A program made the translations under genes and the position numbers. Source: Allobosea sp. (GTDB taxonomy: Bacteria > Pseudomonadota > Alphaproteobacteria > Rhizobiales > Beijerinckiaceae). From it: a stretch of DNA of 64,000 nucleotides. This document shows positions 36,663-45,228 of this stretch, one piece after another (the first letter of the stretch is position 1; each line of letters starts with the position of its first letter). The notes beneath the pieces are model-generated. The model was given only the letters and a program-made list of their open reading frames with translations, made no database searches and had not been told where the DNA came from. The stretch is from positions 45,146 to 109,145 of the forward strand of contig NZ_JAUYTP010000028.1 of the NCBI RefSeq assembly GCF_030695125.1, read 5' to 3'.

Positions 36663-38339
36663 TCATCGCTCCTGGATCATCCTGACGAGGTCCGTGAAGC
36701 GCGGATCCTTCCGCCGCGCCATGGCGAGGACCCGGTCGGCCTCCGCCGTCTTTCCCTGCTGGCGCAGCACCTCAGCCTTCACGGCCAGAGCCATGCCATG
36801 GTCGGGATCTGAGGCCAGAGCGACCCCTGCGGTGGCCTCGGCCTTCCTCCAGTCCCTGGCGCGGACGGCGAGAAGTCCCGACAAGGCGTTGGCCGCCAGA
36901 TGGCCCGGTTCAAGCGCCAGCGCGGCGGCGACATCGCCTTGTGCCAGGCTGAAGTCGCGCAGATAGACCGCGAAGGCCGCCCGGTTGGCATGGATCGACG
37001 CGCGCCGATGGCCGTCCGCGATCGCCCGATCGAGCACAGCCTTGCCTTCGGGGATCCGGCGGAGGCGCAAAAGCAGCGCGGCTTCGATATCGATGAGGTC
37101 GAGGTTTGCGCGCGCGAGCGCGTGGCCCGCGCGCACCGAGCGCAGGGCGTCTTCGTCGCGATTGAGGCGCATCAGGAGCGCGATCTGCTCGAGGCGAACC
37201 TCGACGACGGCGGGCTGGACCGCCAGCACCTCGTCCAGCAGCTTCACGGACTCCTCAGGAGCGCCCCTCATGTCAGCCAGCCCCGCCAGCGTGAGTTTTG
37301 CAATCGGATCCCTGGGGTCCAGCTTCAGAGCCTGAATCGCGTCCACCTCCGCACCCGGCACGTCGCCGGCCATGAGCCGGGCCCGTGATCGGTGCGACCA
37401 GCCCATGGCGAAAGCGGGCGCGACCGCGATAGCCTTGTCGTAATCCGCGCGGGCGCCGGCATCGTCCTTCTTCACATCGAGGCGCAGGCGGCCGCGTTGG
37501 ACATAGGCGCCGGGTAGCTCAGGGCTGACCGCGATCTCGCGTGTGAAATCCGCGATGGCCCCGTCATTGTCGCCAAGCTCCGCCCTGATCAGCCCCCTGC
37601 GAAAGTGCAACAGCGGCCGTTGCGGCGCGAGCGACGTCACCTTGTCCAGGGCCGTGATCGCCTCGCGCTGGCGACCGAGGCCGACGAGCGCACGCGACTG
37701 CTCGTCGAGCAATGGAATGCTGTCAGGAGCGGGCTTTAGGCCGGCCTCGATATCCTTCAGGGCGGCGGCATGGTCGCCGCGCGCATTGAGCAAACGGCTG
37801 CGGGCCAGCAGCGCGGGCCCGTAATCGCCCTGCAGCGACAGCGCCAGGCTGTGGTCCGCCAGCGCACCGTCGGCGTCGCCCAGCATGCTGCGGGCGATGC
37901 CCCGGTTGTTGGGGAAGAGGTAAGCGTTCGGTGCGTGCTTCATGCCCTCGGTGTAGGCGTCGCGCGCGCGCTCGGCGTCACCCGGCCCCTGCCGGTAGAG
38001 ATAGGTGTGCCCCCGCATCGCGTGGCCGAGCCGGTCAGCCGGGTCCGCGACCAGAAGCGCATCCGCCGCCCGTAGCAACCCGTCCCAATCGGACGCTTCG
38101 AGCAACGCACGCGCTTCGGCCTCCCTGGCCTGGCGCCGGAGCGCGACGGGTACTTCGGCCGTATCGCCAAGCGCCCGGCACAGGCGAGCCCGCTCTGCAG
38201 CCGGACGCTGGCGATCCATGCAGGGCGCGAGACGCACATCGTCGGATGGGGGCACGGATTGCGCCTGTGCCGGAGCCGCCAGCAGCAGGCACGCGGCAGC
38301 CAGGGCGCCGATCCGAGCCATGAAACGCGTGTCCTTCAT
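36663..38339 (-). CDS. Exported tetratricopeptide-repeat protein
   Basis: This 558-residue protein has an N-terminal signal peptide (LAAACLLLAAPAQAQ, about residues 12-26), then a short Cys-containing region, and from about residue 75 a long run of TPR units. Typical pairs include GDADGALADHSLAL, GDHAAALKDIEAGL, GRQREAITALDKV, GDNDGAIADFTREI and KTAEADRVL. TPR superhelices usually bind other proteins, so this may scaffold an envelope complex. It is last in a leftward row of five genes (40410 to 36663), most of them exported; the 65-base gap to the gene before it allows co-transcription. Confidence 0.85.
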   Translation of the reverse strand: MKDTRFMARIGALAAACLLLAAPAQAQSVPPSDDVRLAPCMDRQRPAAERARLCRALGDTAEVPVALRRQAREAEARALLEASDWDGLLRAADALLVADPADRLGHAMRGHTYLYRQGPGDAERARDAYTEGMKHAPNAYLFPNNRGIARSMLGDADGALADHSLALSLQGDYGPALLARSRLLNARGDHAAALKDIEAGLKPAPDSIPLLDEQSRALVGLGRQREAITALDKVTSLAPQRPLLHFRRGLIRAELGDNDGAIADFTREIAVSPELPGAYVQRGRLRLDVKKDDAGARADYDKAIAVAPAFAMGWSHRSRARLMAGDVPGAEVDAIQALKLDPRDPIAKLTLAGLADMRGAPEESVKLLDEVLAVQPAVVEVRLEQIALLMRLNRDEDALRSVRAGHALARANLDLIDIEAALLLRLRRIPEGKAVLDRAIADGHRRASIHANRAAFAVYLRDFSLAQGDVAAALALEPGHLAANALSGLLAVRARDWRKAEATAGVALASDPDHGMALAVKAEVLRQQGKTAEADRVLAMARRKDPRFTDLVRMIQER

Positions 38340-38403
38340 CGCGCGTCCTCCAGCGGAGCTGAGCCTGCGGCAGTCTTGCGCCGAGCGCCTTTCCCGGCAA
38401 GGC

Positions 38404-38703
38404 TCACTTCAGTTTGTCGCCATCCACGAACCACGTCTGGCCACCCCGCCGAACCTCGGCGGCACCGTGGCCGGCATCGTCGTCCACGACGATGACCCTG
38501 CTGCCGGCCGCGATGCGGATCGGGCAGTGCCGGCTCATCCTGGCGCCCGTGGGCGTGAGCGAGGCCTGCACGGACTCACGCCATGCCGCCCAGCTCGTGC
38601 ATGCAAGCGTGGACCGCACGAGAGTCACCATGCGGTCCTGCGACCATGCGGAGCCTGCGCCGAACTGGGCCACAAGCGCGATCATCCCCAGAAGCCGTCG
38701 CAT
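38404..38703 (-). CDS. Small exported protein, unknown
   Basis: From ATG 38703 (complement) the product has 99 residues: a signal peptide (MRRLLGMIALVAQFGAGSAW, then SQ) and a short mature part with two Cys and a final beta-rich segment (VIVVDDDAGHGAAEVRRGG, then TWFVDGDKLK). The C-terminal pattern resembles SH3-like bacterial domains but is too short to assign. It lies between the TPR gene and a small membrane-protein gene on the same strand. Longer frames upstream add a region without a signal peptide, so the shorter start is preferred. Confidence 0.6.
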   Translation of the reverse strand: MRRLLGMIALVAQFGAGSAWSQDRMVTLVRSTLACTSWAAWRESVQASLTPTGARMSRHCPIRIAAGSRVIVVDDDAGHGAAEVRRGGQTWFVDGDKLK

Positions 38704-38753
38704 GTCGTCAATCTTCCGGATCGGGGCTCGGGCGGCACCTCTCGATGCCAGCT

Positions 38754-39095
38754 TCAATCATTCCAGTTGCGGCGGTGTCCCGTCCACCAGCCCACGTCGC
38801 TGGAGAAGCGGATCACGAAGATCGTGAGGATCGCGACGATCAGCATCACCAGCAGGACGACGGCGAAGGGCCGCCGGCGGTCGTCATCGGGAAACTGCCG
38901 ATTGAGCTGGACATAGAGGGCGATCGCCGCCGCCGACATGCCGACATCGACAGCCAGCTCCAGCAGCATGACGCTGCGGGGCGGCCACTCGCCGGCGCGG
39001 GCGAAGAAGCGCCAGAGCGCCTGGCCGGACAGGTAGAGGCTTGCGCAGACGTAAACGATCCAGTTCGTGCGTGGCGGGCCGGCCTGTTCACTCAT
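38754..39095 (-). CDS. Small membrane protein with three predicted helices, unknown
   Basis: This 113-residue protein has hydrophobic stretches at about residues 12-30, 42-62 and 78-98, separated by short charged loops, and a hydrophilic Trp- and Arg-rich tail. It is likely an inner-membrane protein. No family is recognised. ATG 39095 (complement) is chosen because its reading frame begins with a typical hydrophilic N-terminus before the first helix; AGGAATGAGG lies upstream. It lies 50 bases before the small exported protein gene. Confidence 0.65.
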   Translation of the reverse strand: MSEQAGPPRTNWIVYVCASLYLSGQALWRFFARAGEWPPRSVMLLELAVDVGMSAAAIALYVQLNRQFPDDDRRRPFAVVLLVMLIVAILTIFVIRFSSDVGWWTGHRRNWND

Positions 39096-39153
39096 GGGCT
39101 TCACCTCATTCCTGCTCGATCGACGTCTCAGAATCGGATCAAAGGCCGCCGGT

Positions 39154-39777
39154 TCACTCTGCGACGATCGCCGCATCGAGTGCGTCGCAGTCGCGGTCGG
39201 CGATGCGCTGCAGCCGGAATACGGCGTCCGCGCCGGCGAACGCGATCTCCTGGCTCGGCCCGTCGGACAGCTGGCGATTGCGCCGCATCGGGAGCGAGTC
39301 CTGCATGTGCATGGTGAGAACGTCGCCGCTGACGACCAGCACCGGCTCGGTCCCCGATTCCTCGTCGGTCGCGTCGCCCTTGATGCTGCAGACGATACCG
39401 GGAGCGACGGGCGCGCTCCGGATGCGTCGCCGGCCCTGCACGTCCTGATTGGCGTCCGCACGGTAGCGGCAGTCGCCGATGGCGCGCAGTGGCTCCTTCA
39501 CCCCGCGCCGTGCCGCCTCGATCCGGATGCGGTTCTGGGAACCGGCCTCGGGCGCGGCATCTGGCCAGTTCTCGCGCCTGAAAGAGATCCGCAGGCTCGT
39601 CGTGCGCTGCCTGGGATTGGCCGCCAGATGCGCGGCGTCATAGACCCTGAGATAGCAGGCGCGGTCGCCCTTGGTCTGCCCGATCACGCCAGGCAGCGCT
39701 TCGATGGCAGGGACGGCCCTGGCAGGGACTGAAGCGCAGGTCGTCGCAATTGCGAGACCGAAGAGGACATTCCGCAT
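39154..39777 (-). CDS. Exported protein, 207 residues, unknown
   Basis: A signal peptide (MRNVLFGLAIATTCASVPARA) is followed by about 185 residues with several Cys (CYLRVYD, GDCRYRAD, GIVCSIKGD, RDCDALD) that could form disulfides in the periplasm. The rest is beta-rich and Arg-rich. No family is recognised. It follows the 39997-40410 gene after about 220 bases and precedes the small membrane protein, all on the minus strand. Confidence 0.7.
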   Translation of the reverse strand: MRNVLFGLAIATTCASVPARAVPAIEALPGVIGQTKGDRACYLRVYDAAHLAANPRQRTTSLRISFRRENWPDAAPEAGSQNRIRIEAARRGVKEPLRAIGDCRYRADANQDVQGRRRIRSAPVAPGIVCSIKGDATDEESGTEPVLVVSGDVLTMHMQDSLPMRRNRQLSDGPSQEIAFAGADAVFRLQRIADRDCDALDAAIVAE

Positions 39778-39996
39778 GACCTGCGATCCTCCCTTCCGCC
39801 GACTGGAAGGCCGGGCCCGCCGGATCGCGCGCCCGGCGCGGTCGAGCTTCTCTCGGGATGCTCAGCGCGTCAATCGCGGCGTCGCGGCTCGTGAGCTCGA
39901 TTGAGCCTCAGCACGCGAGAGTGAGGCGCCGATTGTCCCGGCCGCGCCAAGGCCGGCGTTCGGATCTGCACGGGAAGCGGGCGACCGGCTCACCCA

Positions 39997-40410
39997 TCAA
40001 TCATTCACGCCGACCTCGGAGAAGCGGAAGCCGTCTGGTGTTCCGGTGAAGAGGAACAGGTCCTCGCCGCAGATCATCGTGAAATTGTCCTTGCCCAGGC
40101 CGTCGCGTGCATAAACGCCCCTGCCGCGCGCGATGCAGGCCCGCGCTTTCCGTGTGAAGACCTTGGCGTAGATGGTCTTGCGGAAATAAGCCGCGTCCCG
40201 CATCTCGTCCCAGTAGAACGGAAACAGCGTCAGCTCGGCGACGGCGGCGGAGTCGTCGGCCTTCAGAGCGGCGCGGAAGGCTGTGATGAACCGATCATAG
40301 CTCTTCTGGACGTCCGCAGGCGCACGGTCGGGCTGGGCATGGACCGCGGACGCGGCGAAAGCGACTGCGAAAACGCCGGCAAGGAGGACAAAGCGTCGTA
40401 GGATCGTCAT
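39997..40410 (-). CDS. Exported protein, 137 residues, unknown
   Basis: From ATG 40410 (complement) the product starts with a signal peptide (FVLLAGVFAVAFAASAVHAQ) and a mature domain of about 110 residues: FITAFRAALKADDSAAVAELTLFPFYW, then YFRKTIYAKVFTRKARACI and GEDLFLFTGTPDGFRFSEVG. The pattern of helices followed by a curved sheet resembles NTF2-like/SnoaL small domains, but this is uncertain. Upstream codons in the same frame do not encode a signal peptide. It is the first gene of the leftward envelope cluster. Confidence 0.65.
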   Translation of the reverse strand: MTILRRFVLLAGVFAVAFAASAVHAQPDRAPADVQKSYDRFITAFRAALKADDSAAVAELTLFPFYWDEMRDAAYFRKTIYAKVFTRKARACIARGRGVYARDGLGKDNFTMICGEDLFLFTGTPDGFRFSEVGVND

Positions 40411-40840
40411 GGCGCGACCTTTCAGATGCACGGCAATGGGAGCCGGAGGGTTCTTGGCGCCGCGAAGGTCTTGGCGTCGCGACGCGGTCCGGCTTCGGAG
40501 GCTGCAGGCTTGCCGTGGACGGGTGACGCCCCGGCGCTGCGATCCGTCAGCCCCCTCATGGCACAGGAACTGGCGATGCCCCTGGTCCCGAGAAAGGCGC
40601 GCCAACGCTGATGCTGTCCGGGTTTCATATCTAGCCGCCTCCCTGCGTCGTCTCCGGACAGGTGCCGAGGGTGGCGGCATCATGCCACCCGCGCATCTCG
40701 GCGATTTCCTGCTTCTGGTGCTTGATGATCTGCGCGTCGCGCGGCCTTCGCAATGCTGTGAGGCATGCCGTGTGGGGCTGGTCTCGCGACTTGTCCGTTG
40801 CCATCATCGTCTATGACGAGGTTCATGAGAGAGGCGATTT
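40411..40840. other. Gap of 430 bases between divergent genes
   Basis: This region holds the promoters of the leftward exported gene and the rightward MBL-fold gene. Short Arg-rich frames on both strands have no family resemblance and no good starts, so they are not called. No repeat, tRNA or clear hairpin was seen. Confidence 0.4.
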
Positions 40841-41926
40841 GTGGGTTGGACCAGGCGAGGGGGCGGACGCCTAGCCCTCGGAATGATCGGCAGCATTCTT
40901 GGCGCAGGGCGGGCTCAGTCCGCCGAGACGCGTGGTCCAGCCGGCAGAACATTCTACTATTCGGGCCCGCTCAGCGACCATTTCGACGGTACGCGCTTCT
41001 TTAATCCCGATCGCAGGGCGGAGCCCCGGGGCTTGGGCGATGTGCTGAAATGGCGCCTGACCGGTGCCAGGCAGAACTGGCCCTATCCCTATCCGAGCCC
41101 TTTCGCAGGCGCACGCCCGCTAGGCCTCGCGCCGGTCGGAATGCGGGCGATTCTCGTAGGGCATGCGACCTTCCTTCTCCAGATCGGTGGTCTATCGATC
41201 CTCACCGATCCGGTCTGGTCGGAGCGTGCAAGTCCCTTCCCGAACGTCGGCCCACGCCGCTACAATCCTCCAGGCATTGCCTTCGACGATCTTCCCCGGA
41301 TCGATGCGGTCCTGATCTCGCACAACCATTACGACCATCTAGACCTGCCGACGATCGAGCGTCTCTGGCGTCGGGACCGACCCCATATCGTCGCACCGCT
41401 CGGCAATGATGCGATCATCAAGGCGCGCGATCCTGCGATCGCGGTGACGACGCTAGACTGGGGAGAGCGCACTGTTCTGGTCCCCGGCGCAACGGTCAGC
41501 GCCGTCCCGGCCCAGCACTGGTCGGCGCGCACGCTCAACGATCGCAACCATGCACTATGGGCAGGTTTCGTGATCGAGGCGCGTGGCCGGACCGTCTACT
41601 TCGCCGGCGATACAGGCTTTGGCGACGGACGGATCTTCACCGGCATCGCCGCCCGGCATGGGCGGATCGATCTCGCACTTCTGCCGATCGGTGCTTATGA
41701 GCCGCGCTGGTTCATGGCGGAGCAGCACATGAACCCGGACGATGCGGTCCGCGCCTTCCAGCTGCTGCGCGCCAAACAGGCTCTCGGATTCCACTGGGGG
41801 ACGTTCCAGCTGACAGACGAGGCGGTCGACCAGCCGGCTCTCGATCTTGGCCGCGCGCTAGCAGCCCGGGATATCCCGTCGAAGCGTTTCCCGGCGGCGA
41901 GGCCGGGTCAAATCTGGTCTGGTTGA
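40841..41926 (+). CDS. MBL-fold metal-dependent hydrolase (NAPE-PLD/UlaG-like), exported
   Basis: The 361-residue product starts at GTG with a twin-arginine-like leader (TRRGGGRLALG...GRAQSAE). The metallo-beta-lactamase fold follows: VGHATFLLQIGGLSILTDPVWSERASPF, the metal motif HNHYDHLD (about residues 160-167), a second His in PAQHWSAR, FAGDTGF with the bridging Asp, and HWGTFQL. The spacing and the DPVWSERASP segment place it near NAPE-hydrolysing phospholipase D-like and UlaG-like proteins. Substrate is unknown; family members act on phospholipids or lactones. It stands alone, with its own gap on both sides. Confidence 0.86.
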   Translation: MGWTRRGGGRLALGMIGSILGAGRAQSAETRGPAGRTFYYSGPLSDHFDGTRFFNPDRRAEPRGLGDVLKWRLTGARQNWPYPYPSPFAGARPLGLAPVGMRAILVGHATFLLQIGGLSILTDPVWSERASPFPNVGPRRYNPPGIAFDDLPRIDAVLISHNHYDHLDLPTIERLWRRDRPHIVAPLGNDAIIKARDPAIAVTTLDWGERTVLVPGATVSAVPAQHWSARTLNDRNHALWAGFVIEARGRTVYFAGDTGFGDGRIFTGIAARHGRIDLALLPIGAYEPRWFMAEQHMNPDDAVRAFQLLRAKQALGFHWGTFQLTDEAVDQPALDLGRALAARDIPSKRFPAARPGQIWSG

Positions 41927-42247
41927 GCGCCAGCCACATCGGGACAACCTGATCGCAGTCCAGCAGCGCCATTGACGGTTTCAACGGGCTGCGCAAGTTC
42001 CGTATATGGGGTCTTTGCCCGAAAGCAGATGTCACCGGCCGCCGATCGCGCAAGGCGCCGGAGACGCCTGATGCCGGTCCGGGCGAGATGGGCCGATAGC
42101 TGCCATTCGACCCATGCTGACAAGCCTACATTCGAACGGTGATCTTCGACTGTCCGTTCTCGATTGATCGGGGAGCGCGGTGGGCCAGTACCTAACGCTC
42201 AAGCCCGCCTGGGAACTGTGAGTTGGCCGGCCTGCCACGAGCTCGCC
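41927..42247. other. Gap of 321 bases between convergent genes
   Basis: No gene, repeat or convincing terminator was seen. Short frames lack starts and family resemblance. The composition is somewhat less GC-rich than the flanking genes. Confidence 0.4.
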
Positions 42248-43456
42248 TCAACCGATCGCTCGCCCTTTTTCGGCCGATCGCTCGATCCCCATGTCGCTGG
42301 GGCGGTCAAACTCCTTCTGGAATTTTTCGCTCACCACAGCGGGCGTCCGGAACCGTCCGATCGCGAAGTCTTCAAGTGGGGTGGGTGTCGATCCGTCGAG
42401 GATCATTTCGCTCAGGCAAAGCCCGACGCCGGGGCCGATCTGGAAGCCATGGCCGCAGAAGCCGAAGGCGTGGAACAGGCCCGGCGTGGTGTCGCTCCTC
42501 CCGATCACCGGGATCATGTCGGGCAGATAGCCCTCGATGCCGGACCAGACGCGGATCACATGCGCCTGCGCGAGGGCCGGCACGAGTCCTGCGAGCGCAC
42601 GCATGGCAGCCAGCGTCTTGGCCGGCGGCACCGGCGCACGGTTTGCCACCGCATCGGCCGCCGTGCGCGGGTAGCCCGCGAGGATGACATTGCCGCGCTC
42701 GGTTTGGCGGGCGATGACGGAGCCGTCGATCGTCTGGAGCGAAGGCGCGAACACCATCGGCATCGGTTCGGTGACGAATTGCGGCGGCCCTGCCGCGAAG
42801 ACCGGCGCCGTCTCCCCGAAGCACTCCGCCATCTGGACGGCCCAGGCGCCGGCCGCGTTGACGAGTGCCGCGCAGCTCAGCCCGCGCCCGTCGGCGGTGG
42901 TGATCCTGAAGCCGTCGCCTTGCCGGGTGACAGCCGTGACGGGAGCATTCTCGCGGATCTCCACGCCCTGCCGCAGCGCCGCACGCGCCACGGCCGGCGT
43001 TGCCAGCCGCGGGTTGGCGGTTGCGTCGCGCGCGCAGAAGGTGGCGGCGATCGCCCGTTCGCTCAGCCAGGGGAAGCGCCGGCGTAGATCGCTCGGCGCG
43101 AGCCGTTCGATGGCCAGGCCGTGCGACTGGGAGACCTGCGCATAGGCTTCGAGCCGTGCCGCCTCGTCGGAGTCGAAGGCACAATAGAGATGGCCCGTCT
43201 GCGCGAATTCGCAGCCCTCGCCGATCAGCGCCTCGAAATCCTCCCACAGCGCATGCGAGCGCAACGACAGGGGATACTGGCCGGGAAAGCGGCCCTGCAG
43301 CCGCAGATTGCCGAAATTCGTGCCGCTCGACTGGGCGCCGACCACGCCCTTCTCGAACAGCGTCACACTCTGGCCGCGCCGCGCCAGGAAGAAGGCCGTC
43401 CAGACACCGATCAGACCGCCGCCGATGATCGCGACGTCGGTGCTCGCGCGGCTCAT
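42248..43456 (-). CDS. FAD-dependent oxidoreductase, DAO family (HcnC/LhpB-like subunit)
   Basis: This 402-residue DAO-fold enzyme is the probable substrate-oxidising subunit of a three-subunit dehydrogenase. The dinucleotide motif VAIIGGGLIGVWTAFFLARRG is at the start, followed by GAQSSGTNFGNLRLQGR and, near the end, RVWSGIEGYLPDMIPVIG and FGFCGHGFQIGPGVG. Relatives include glycine oxidase-like HcnC, opine oxidase subunit B and cis-4-hydroxy-D-proline dehydrogenase subunits. The start ATG 43456 overlaps the next gene by 4 bases. Together with the two preceding genes it forms an hcnABC-type operon. Confidence 0.88.
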   Translation of the reverse strand: MSRASTDVAIIGGGLIGVWTAFFLARRGQSVTLFEKGVVGAQSSGTNFGNLRLQGRFPGQYPLSLRSHALWEDFEALIGEGCEFAQTGHLYCAFDSDEAARLEAYAQVSQSHGLAIERLAPSDLRRRFPWLSERAIAATFCARDATANPRLATPAVARAALRQGVEIRENAPVTAVTRQGDGFRITTADGRGLSCAALVNAAGAWAVQMAECFGETAPVFAAGPPQFVTEPMPMVFAPSLQTIDGSVIARQTERGNVILAGYPRTAADAVANRAPVPPAKTLAAMRALAGLVPALAQAHVIRVWSGIEGYLPDMIPVIGRSDTTPGLFHAFGFCGHGFQIGPGVGLCLSEMILDGSTPTPLEDFAIGRFRTPAVVSEKFQKEFDRPSDMGIERSAEKGRAIG

Positions 43457-44820
43457 GGCGTCGACTCCCCGGCGGCGGAGAGGGCGATCGGCTTGACCGG
43501 AGCCTGACCACGCAGGCGGCCGGCGCCAGCCCCGTCCTGGCCGGACGCTCCGGCCACGATTTCCTGGAGGGCCGGCCCGCAGACGCGGCCCTGGCAGCGT
43601 CCCATGCCGCAGCGCGTCATCGCCTTGACGCGGTTGACTTCGATCGGGCCCAGCGCCTGCGCCATGGCCGCGCGCACCGTGCCGATGGTGACGGATTCGC
43701 AGCGGCACAACAGCGTGTCGTCGGGCAGGGCCCGGATCTGGGAAGCCGGCCAGGCAAAGGCCCGCGCCAAGCTGCGCTGGAAGCCGCGCAGCCTGGCCAG
43801 CTTGCGCGTCAGCGTCCGGACCTCAGCAGCAGCGGGTGCTCCGCCGAGATCGGCCAGGATCGCATGGGCGGCGAGGGCGCCGCTGGCCTCGGCCGCGTCG
43901 GCCCCGCCGATGCTGGCGCCGTCCCCGGCGAGATAGAGGCCGGGGCGCGCCCGGCCGAAGGCATCCGTCTCCGGCAGGAAGAGCCGGAACGCCTCGTCAT
44001 AGACGAAGCGGGCCCCAGCGAGATCGGCGAGCTGGGTTTCGGGCTTGAGGCCGTAGCCCAGCGCCACCGCATCGCAGGTGAAGCGGCGTTCGCGCCCTGC
44101 CGCATCGCGCAGCAGCAGGGACTGGACATGGCCGTTCCCCGCGATCGCGAGCGGGGTGACGCCGTGCAGGAGGGGCGTGCCGGCGCGCAGCGCGCCAGCC
44201 ATGCCGCCGAGCCCGCGCAGCAGCGTGCGTGGCGAGGCCAGAAGTCCCGGCAGCGCCGTTGCCTTCGCGGCGAGGCCCGTCGTGTCCGCGATGACGGCGA
44301 CGGTGCCGCCCATCTGCCGATATTGCTTGGCGGCGAGCAGCAGGAGGGGCGAGGAGCCGAGGAAGGCGACGCGCCGGCCGATCAGGCAGCCCTGATCCTT
44401 GAGCGCGACCTGGGCCCCGCCCAGGGTGAAGACCCCCGGCAGAGTCCATCCGGGCAATGGTGCCACCCGGTCCATGGCTCCTGTCGCCAGCAGCAGCTGA
44501 TCGGCCTCGATCGTCTCCGCCCGCCCGTCATATAGGAGATGCAGCGTGCGCCCCTCGATCGCCCAGACCAGTGTGCGCGGGCGGTAGTCGATGTGCTCCG
44601 CCAGGGCGGCGAAGCGGCGGTGCAGCGCCTCGTAGCGGCCGGCCTCGCTGCCCATCAGAGCGTGCATGTCGAGCGCGAGATCGGGCGAGGGGCGGCGATA
44701 ACCCTGGCCGCCGGCGCGCTCGCCCTCGTCGATCACGACGGGCCGGTGTCCGTGGCTGCAGAGCAATTCGGCCGCCGCGATACCGGCCGGCCCGGCCCCG
44801 ACGATGACGATGCTACTCAT
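43453..44820 (-). CDS. NAD/FAD-binding subunit with BFD-like [2Fe-2S] domain (HcnB-like)
   Basis: This 455-residue subunit has an N-terminal FAD motif IVIVGAGPAGIAAAELLCSHG, a second nucleotide motif VAFLGSSPLLLLA (about 151-163) and a later GLYLAGDGASIGG. The C-terminal BFD-like Fe-S domain has cysteines C372, C374, C404 and C409 (LCRCESVTIG; TRCGMGRCQGRVC). These are the marks of the HcnB/OoxA/LhpF subunit that passes electrons from the DAO subunit. Genes overlap on both sides (8 bases with the ferredoxin-like gene, 4 with the DAO gene), so the complex is made together. Confidence 0.9.
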   Translation of the reverse strand: MSSIVIVGAGPAGIAAAELLCSHGHRPVVIDEGERAGGQGYRRPSPDLALDMHALMGSEAGRYEALHRRFAALAEHIDYRPRTLVWAIEGRTLHLLYDGRAETIEADQLLLATGAMDRVAPLPGWTLPGVFTLGGAQVALKDQGCLIGRRVAFLGSSPLLLLAAKQYRQMGGTVAVIADTTGLAAKATALPGLLASPRTLLRGLGGMAGALRAGTPLLHGVTPLAIAGNGHVQSLLLRDAAGRERRFTCDAVALGYGLKPETQLADLAGARFVYDEAFRLFLPETDAFGRARPGLYLAGDGASIGGADAAEASGALAAHAILADLGGAPAAAEVRTLTRKLARLRGFQRSLARAFAWPASQIRALPDDTLLCRCESVTIGTVRAAMAQALGPIEVNRVKAMTRCGMGRCQGRVCGPALQEIVAGASGQDGAGAGRLRGQAPVKPIALSAAGESTP

Positions 44821-45121
44821 GGGGACCGGCTGGCGGCTGGCTGGCGAGGATCATACCGTCCGCGACCGGCGTCGTGCAGGCACGCAACCTGCCGCCCTGC
44901 ACGCTCCAGACCCAGCAATCCTGGCAGGCGCCCATCAGGCAGAAGCCCGAACGCGGCTCGCTCCCGAACTCGTGGCGGCGCAGGATCAGGCCGTTGGTCA
45001 GCAGGACGGCCAGGATGCTGTCGCCCTCCGTCGCGGCCAGGGGCAGGCCGTCGAACTCCACAGCGATCGCGGCCCCGCGACGCGTGGCGACGCGCATGAA
45101 CTGGGCGCCGTCAGTGCTCAT
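44813..45121 (-). CDS. Small [2Fe-2S] ferredoxin-like subunit (HcnA-like)
   Basis: This 102-residue protein belongs to the small Fe-S subunits of HcnABC-, opine oxidase- and LhpBEF-type complexes. Four Cys are placed as in the Fer2-like fold: C61, C66, C69 (FCLMGACQDCW) and C82 (RACTTPV). ATG 45121 is chosen; the frame is open slightly further upstream (45133) but that start is less likely. It overlaps the HcnB-like gene by 8 bases and is first in the operon. The IclR gene lies 107 bases upstream on the same strand. Confidence 0.88.
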   Translation of the reverse strand: MSTDGAQFMRVATRRGAAIAVEFDGLPLAATEGDSILAVLLTNGLILRRHEFGSEPRSGFCLMGACQDCWVWSVQGGRLRACTTPVADGMILASQPPAGPHE

Positions 45122-45228
45122 GACGACACCCAACTACCGCAATGCGATAAAGTCATGTGTATATTGGTAAGGTGGCCGAGGGCTCTGTCAAGCGATGCCG
45201 GCATGCCGGATCATGCGCGTCGAGACGA
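45122..45228. promoter_or_regulatory. Promoter region of the hcnABC-like operon with a motif shared with the divergent IclR/ECH promoter
   Basis: The 9-mer TTATCGCAT appears here on the minus strand (45142-45150) and again on the plus strand at 46145-46153, ahead of the enoyl-CoA hydratase gene. Both lie just upstream of genes next to the same IclR regulator. An AT-rich stretch surrounds it. A shared operator for that IclR protein is plausible but inferred. Confidence 0.4.

Noticed and set aside
42164..43087. 307-codon plus-strand frame opposite the HcnC-like gene
   Set aside because: Antisense to a conserved FAD oxidoreductase; no motif.
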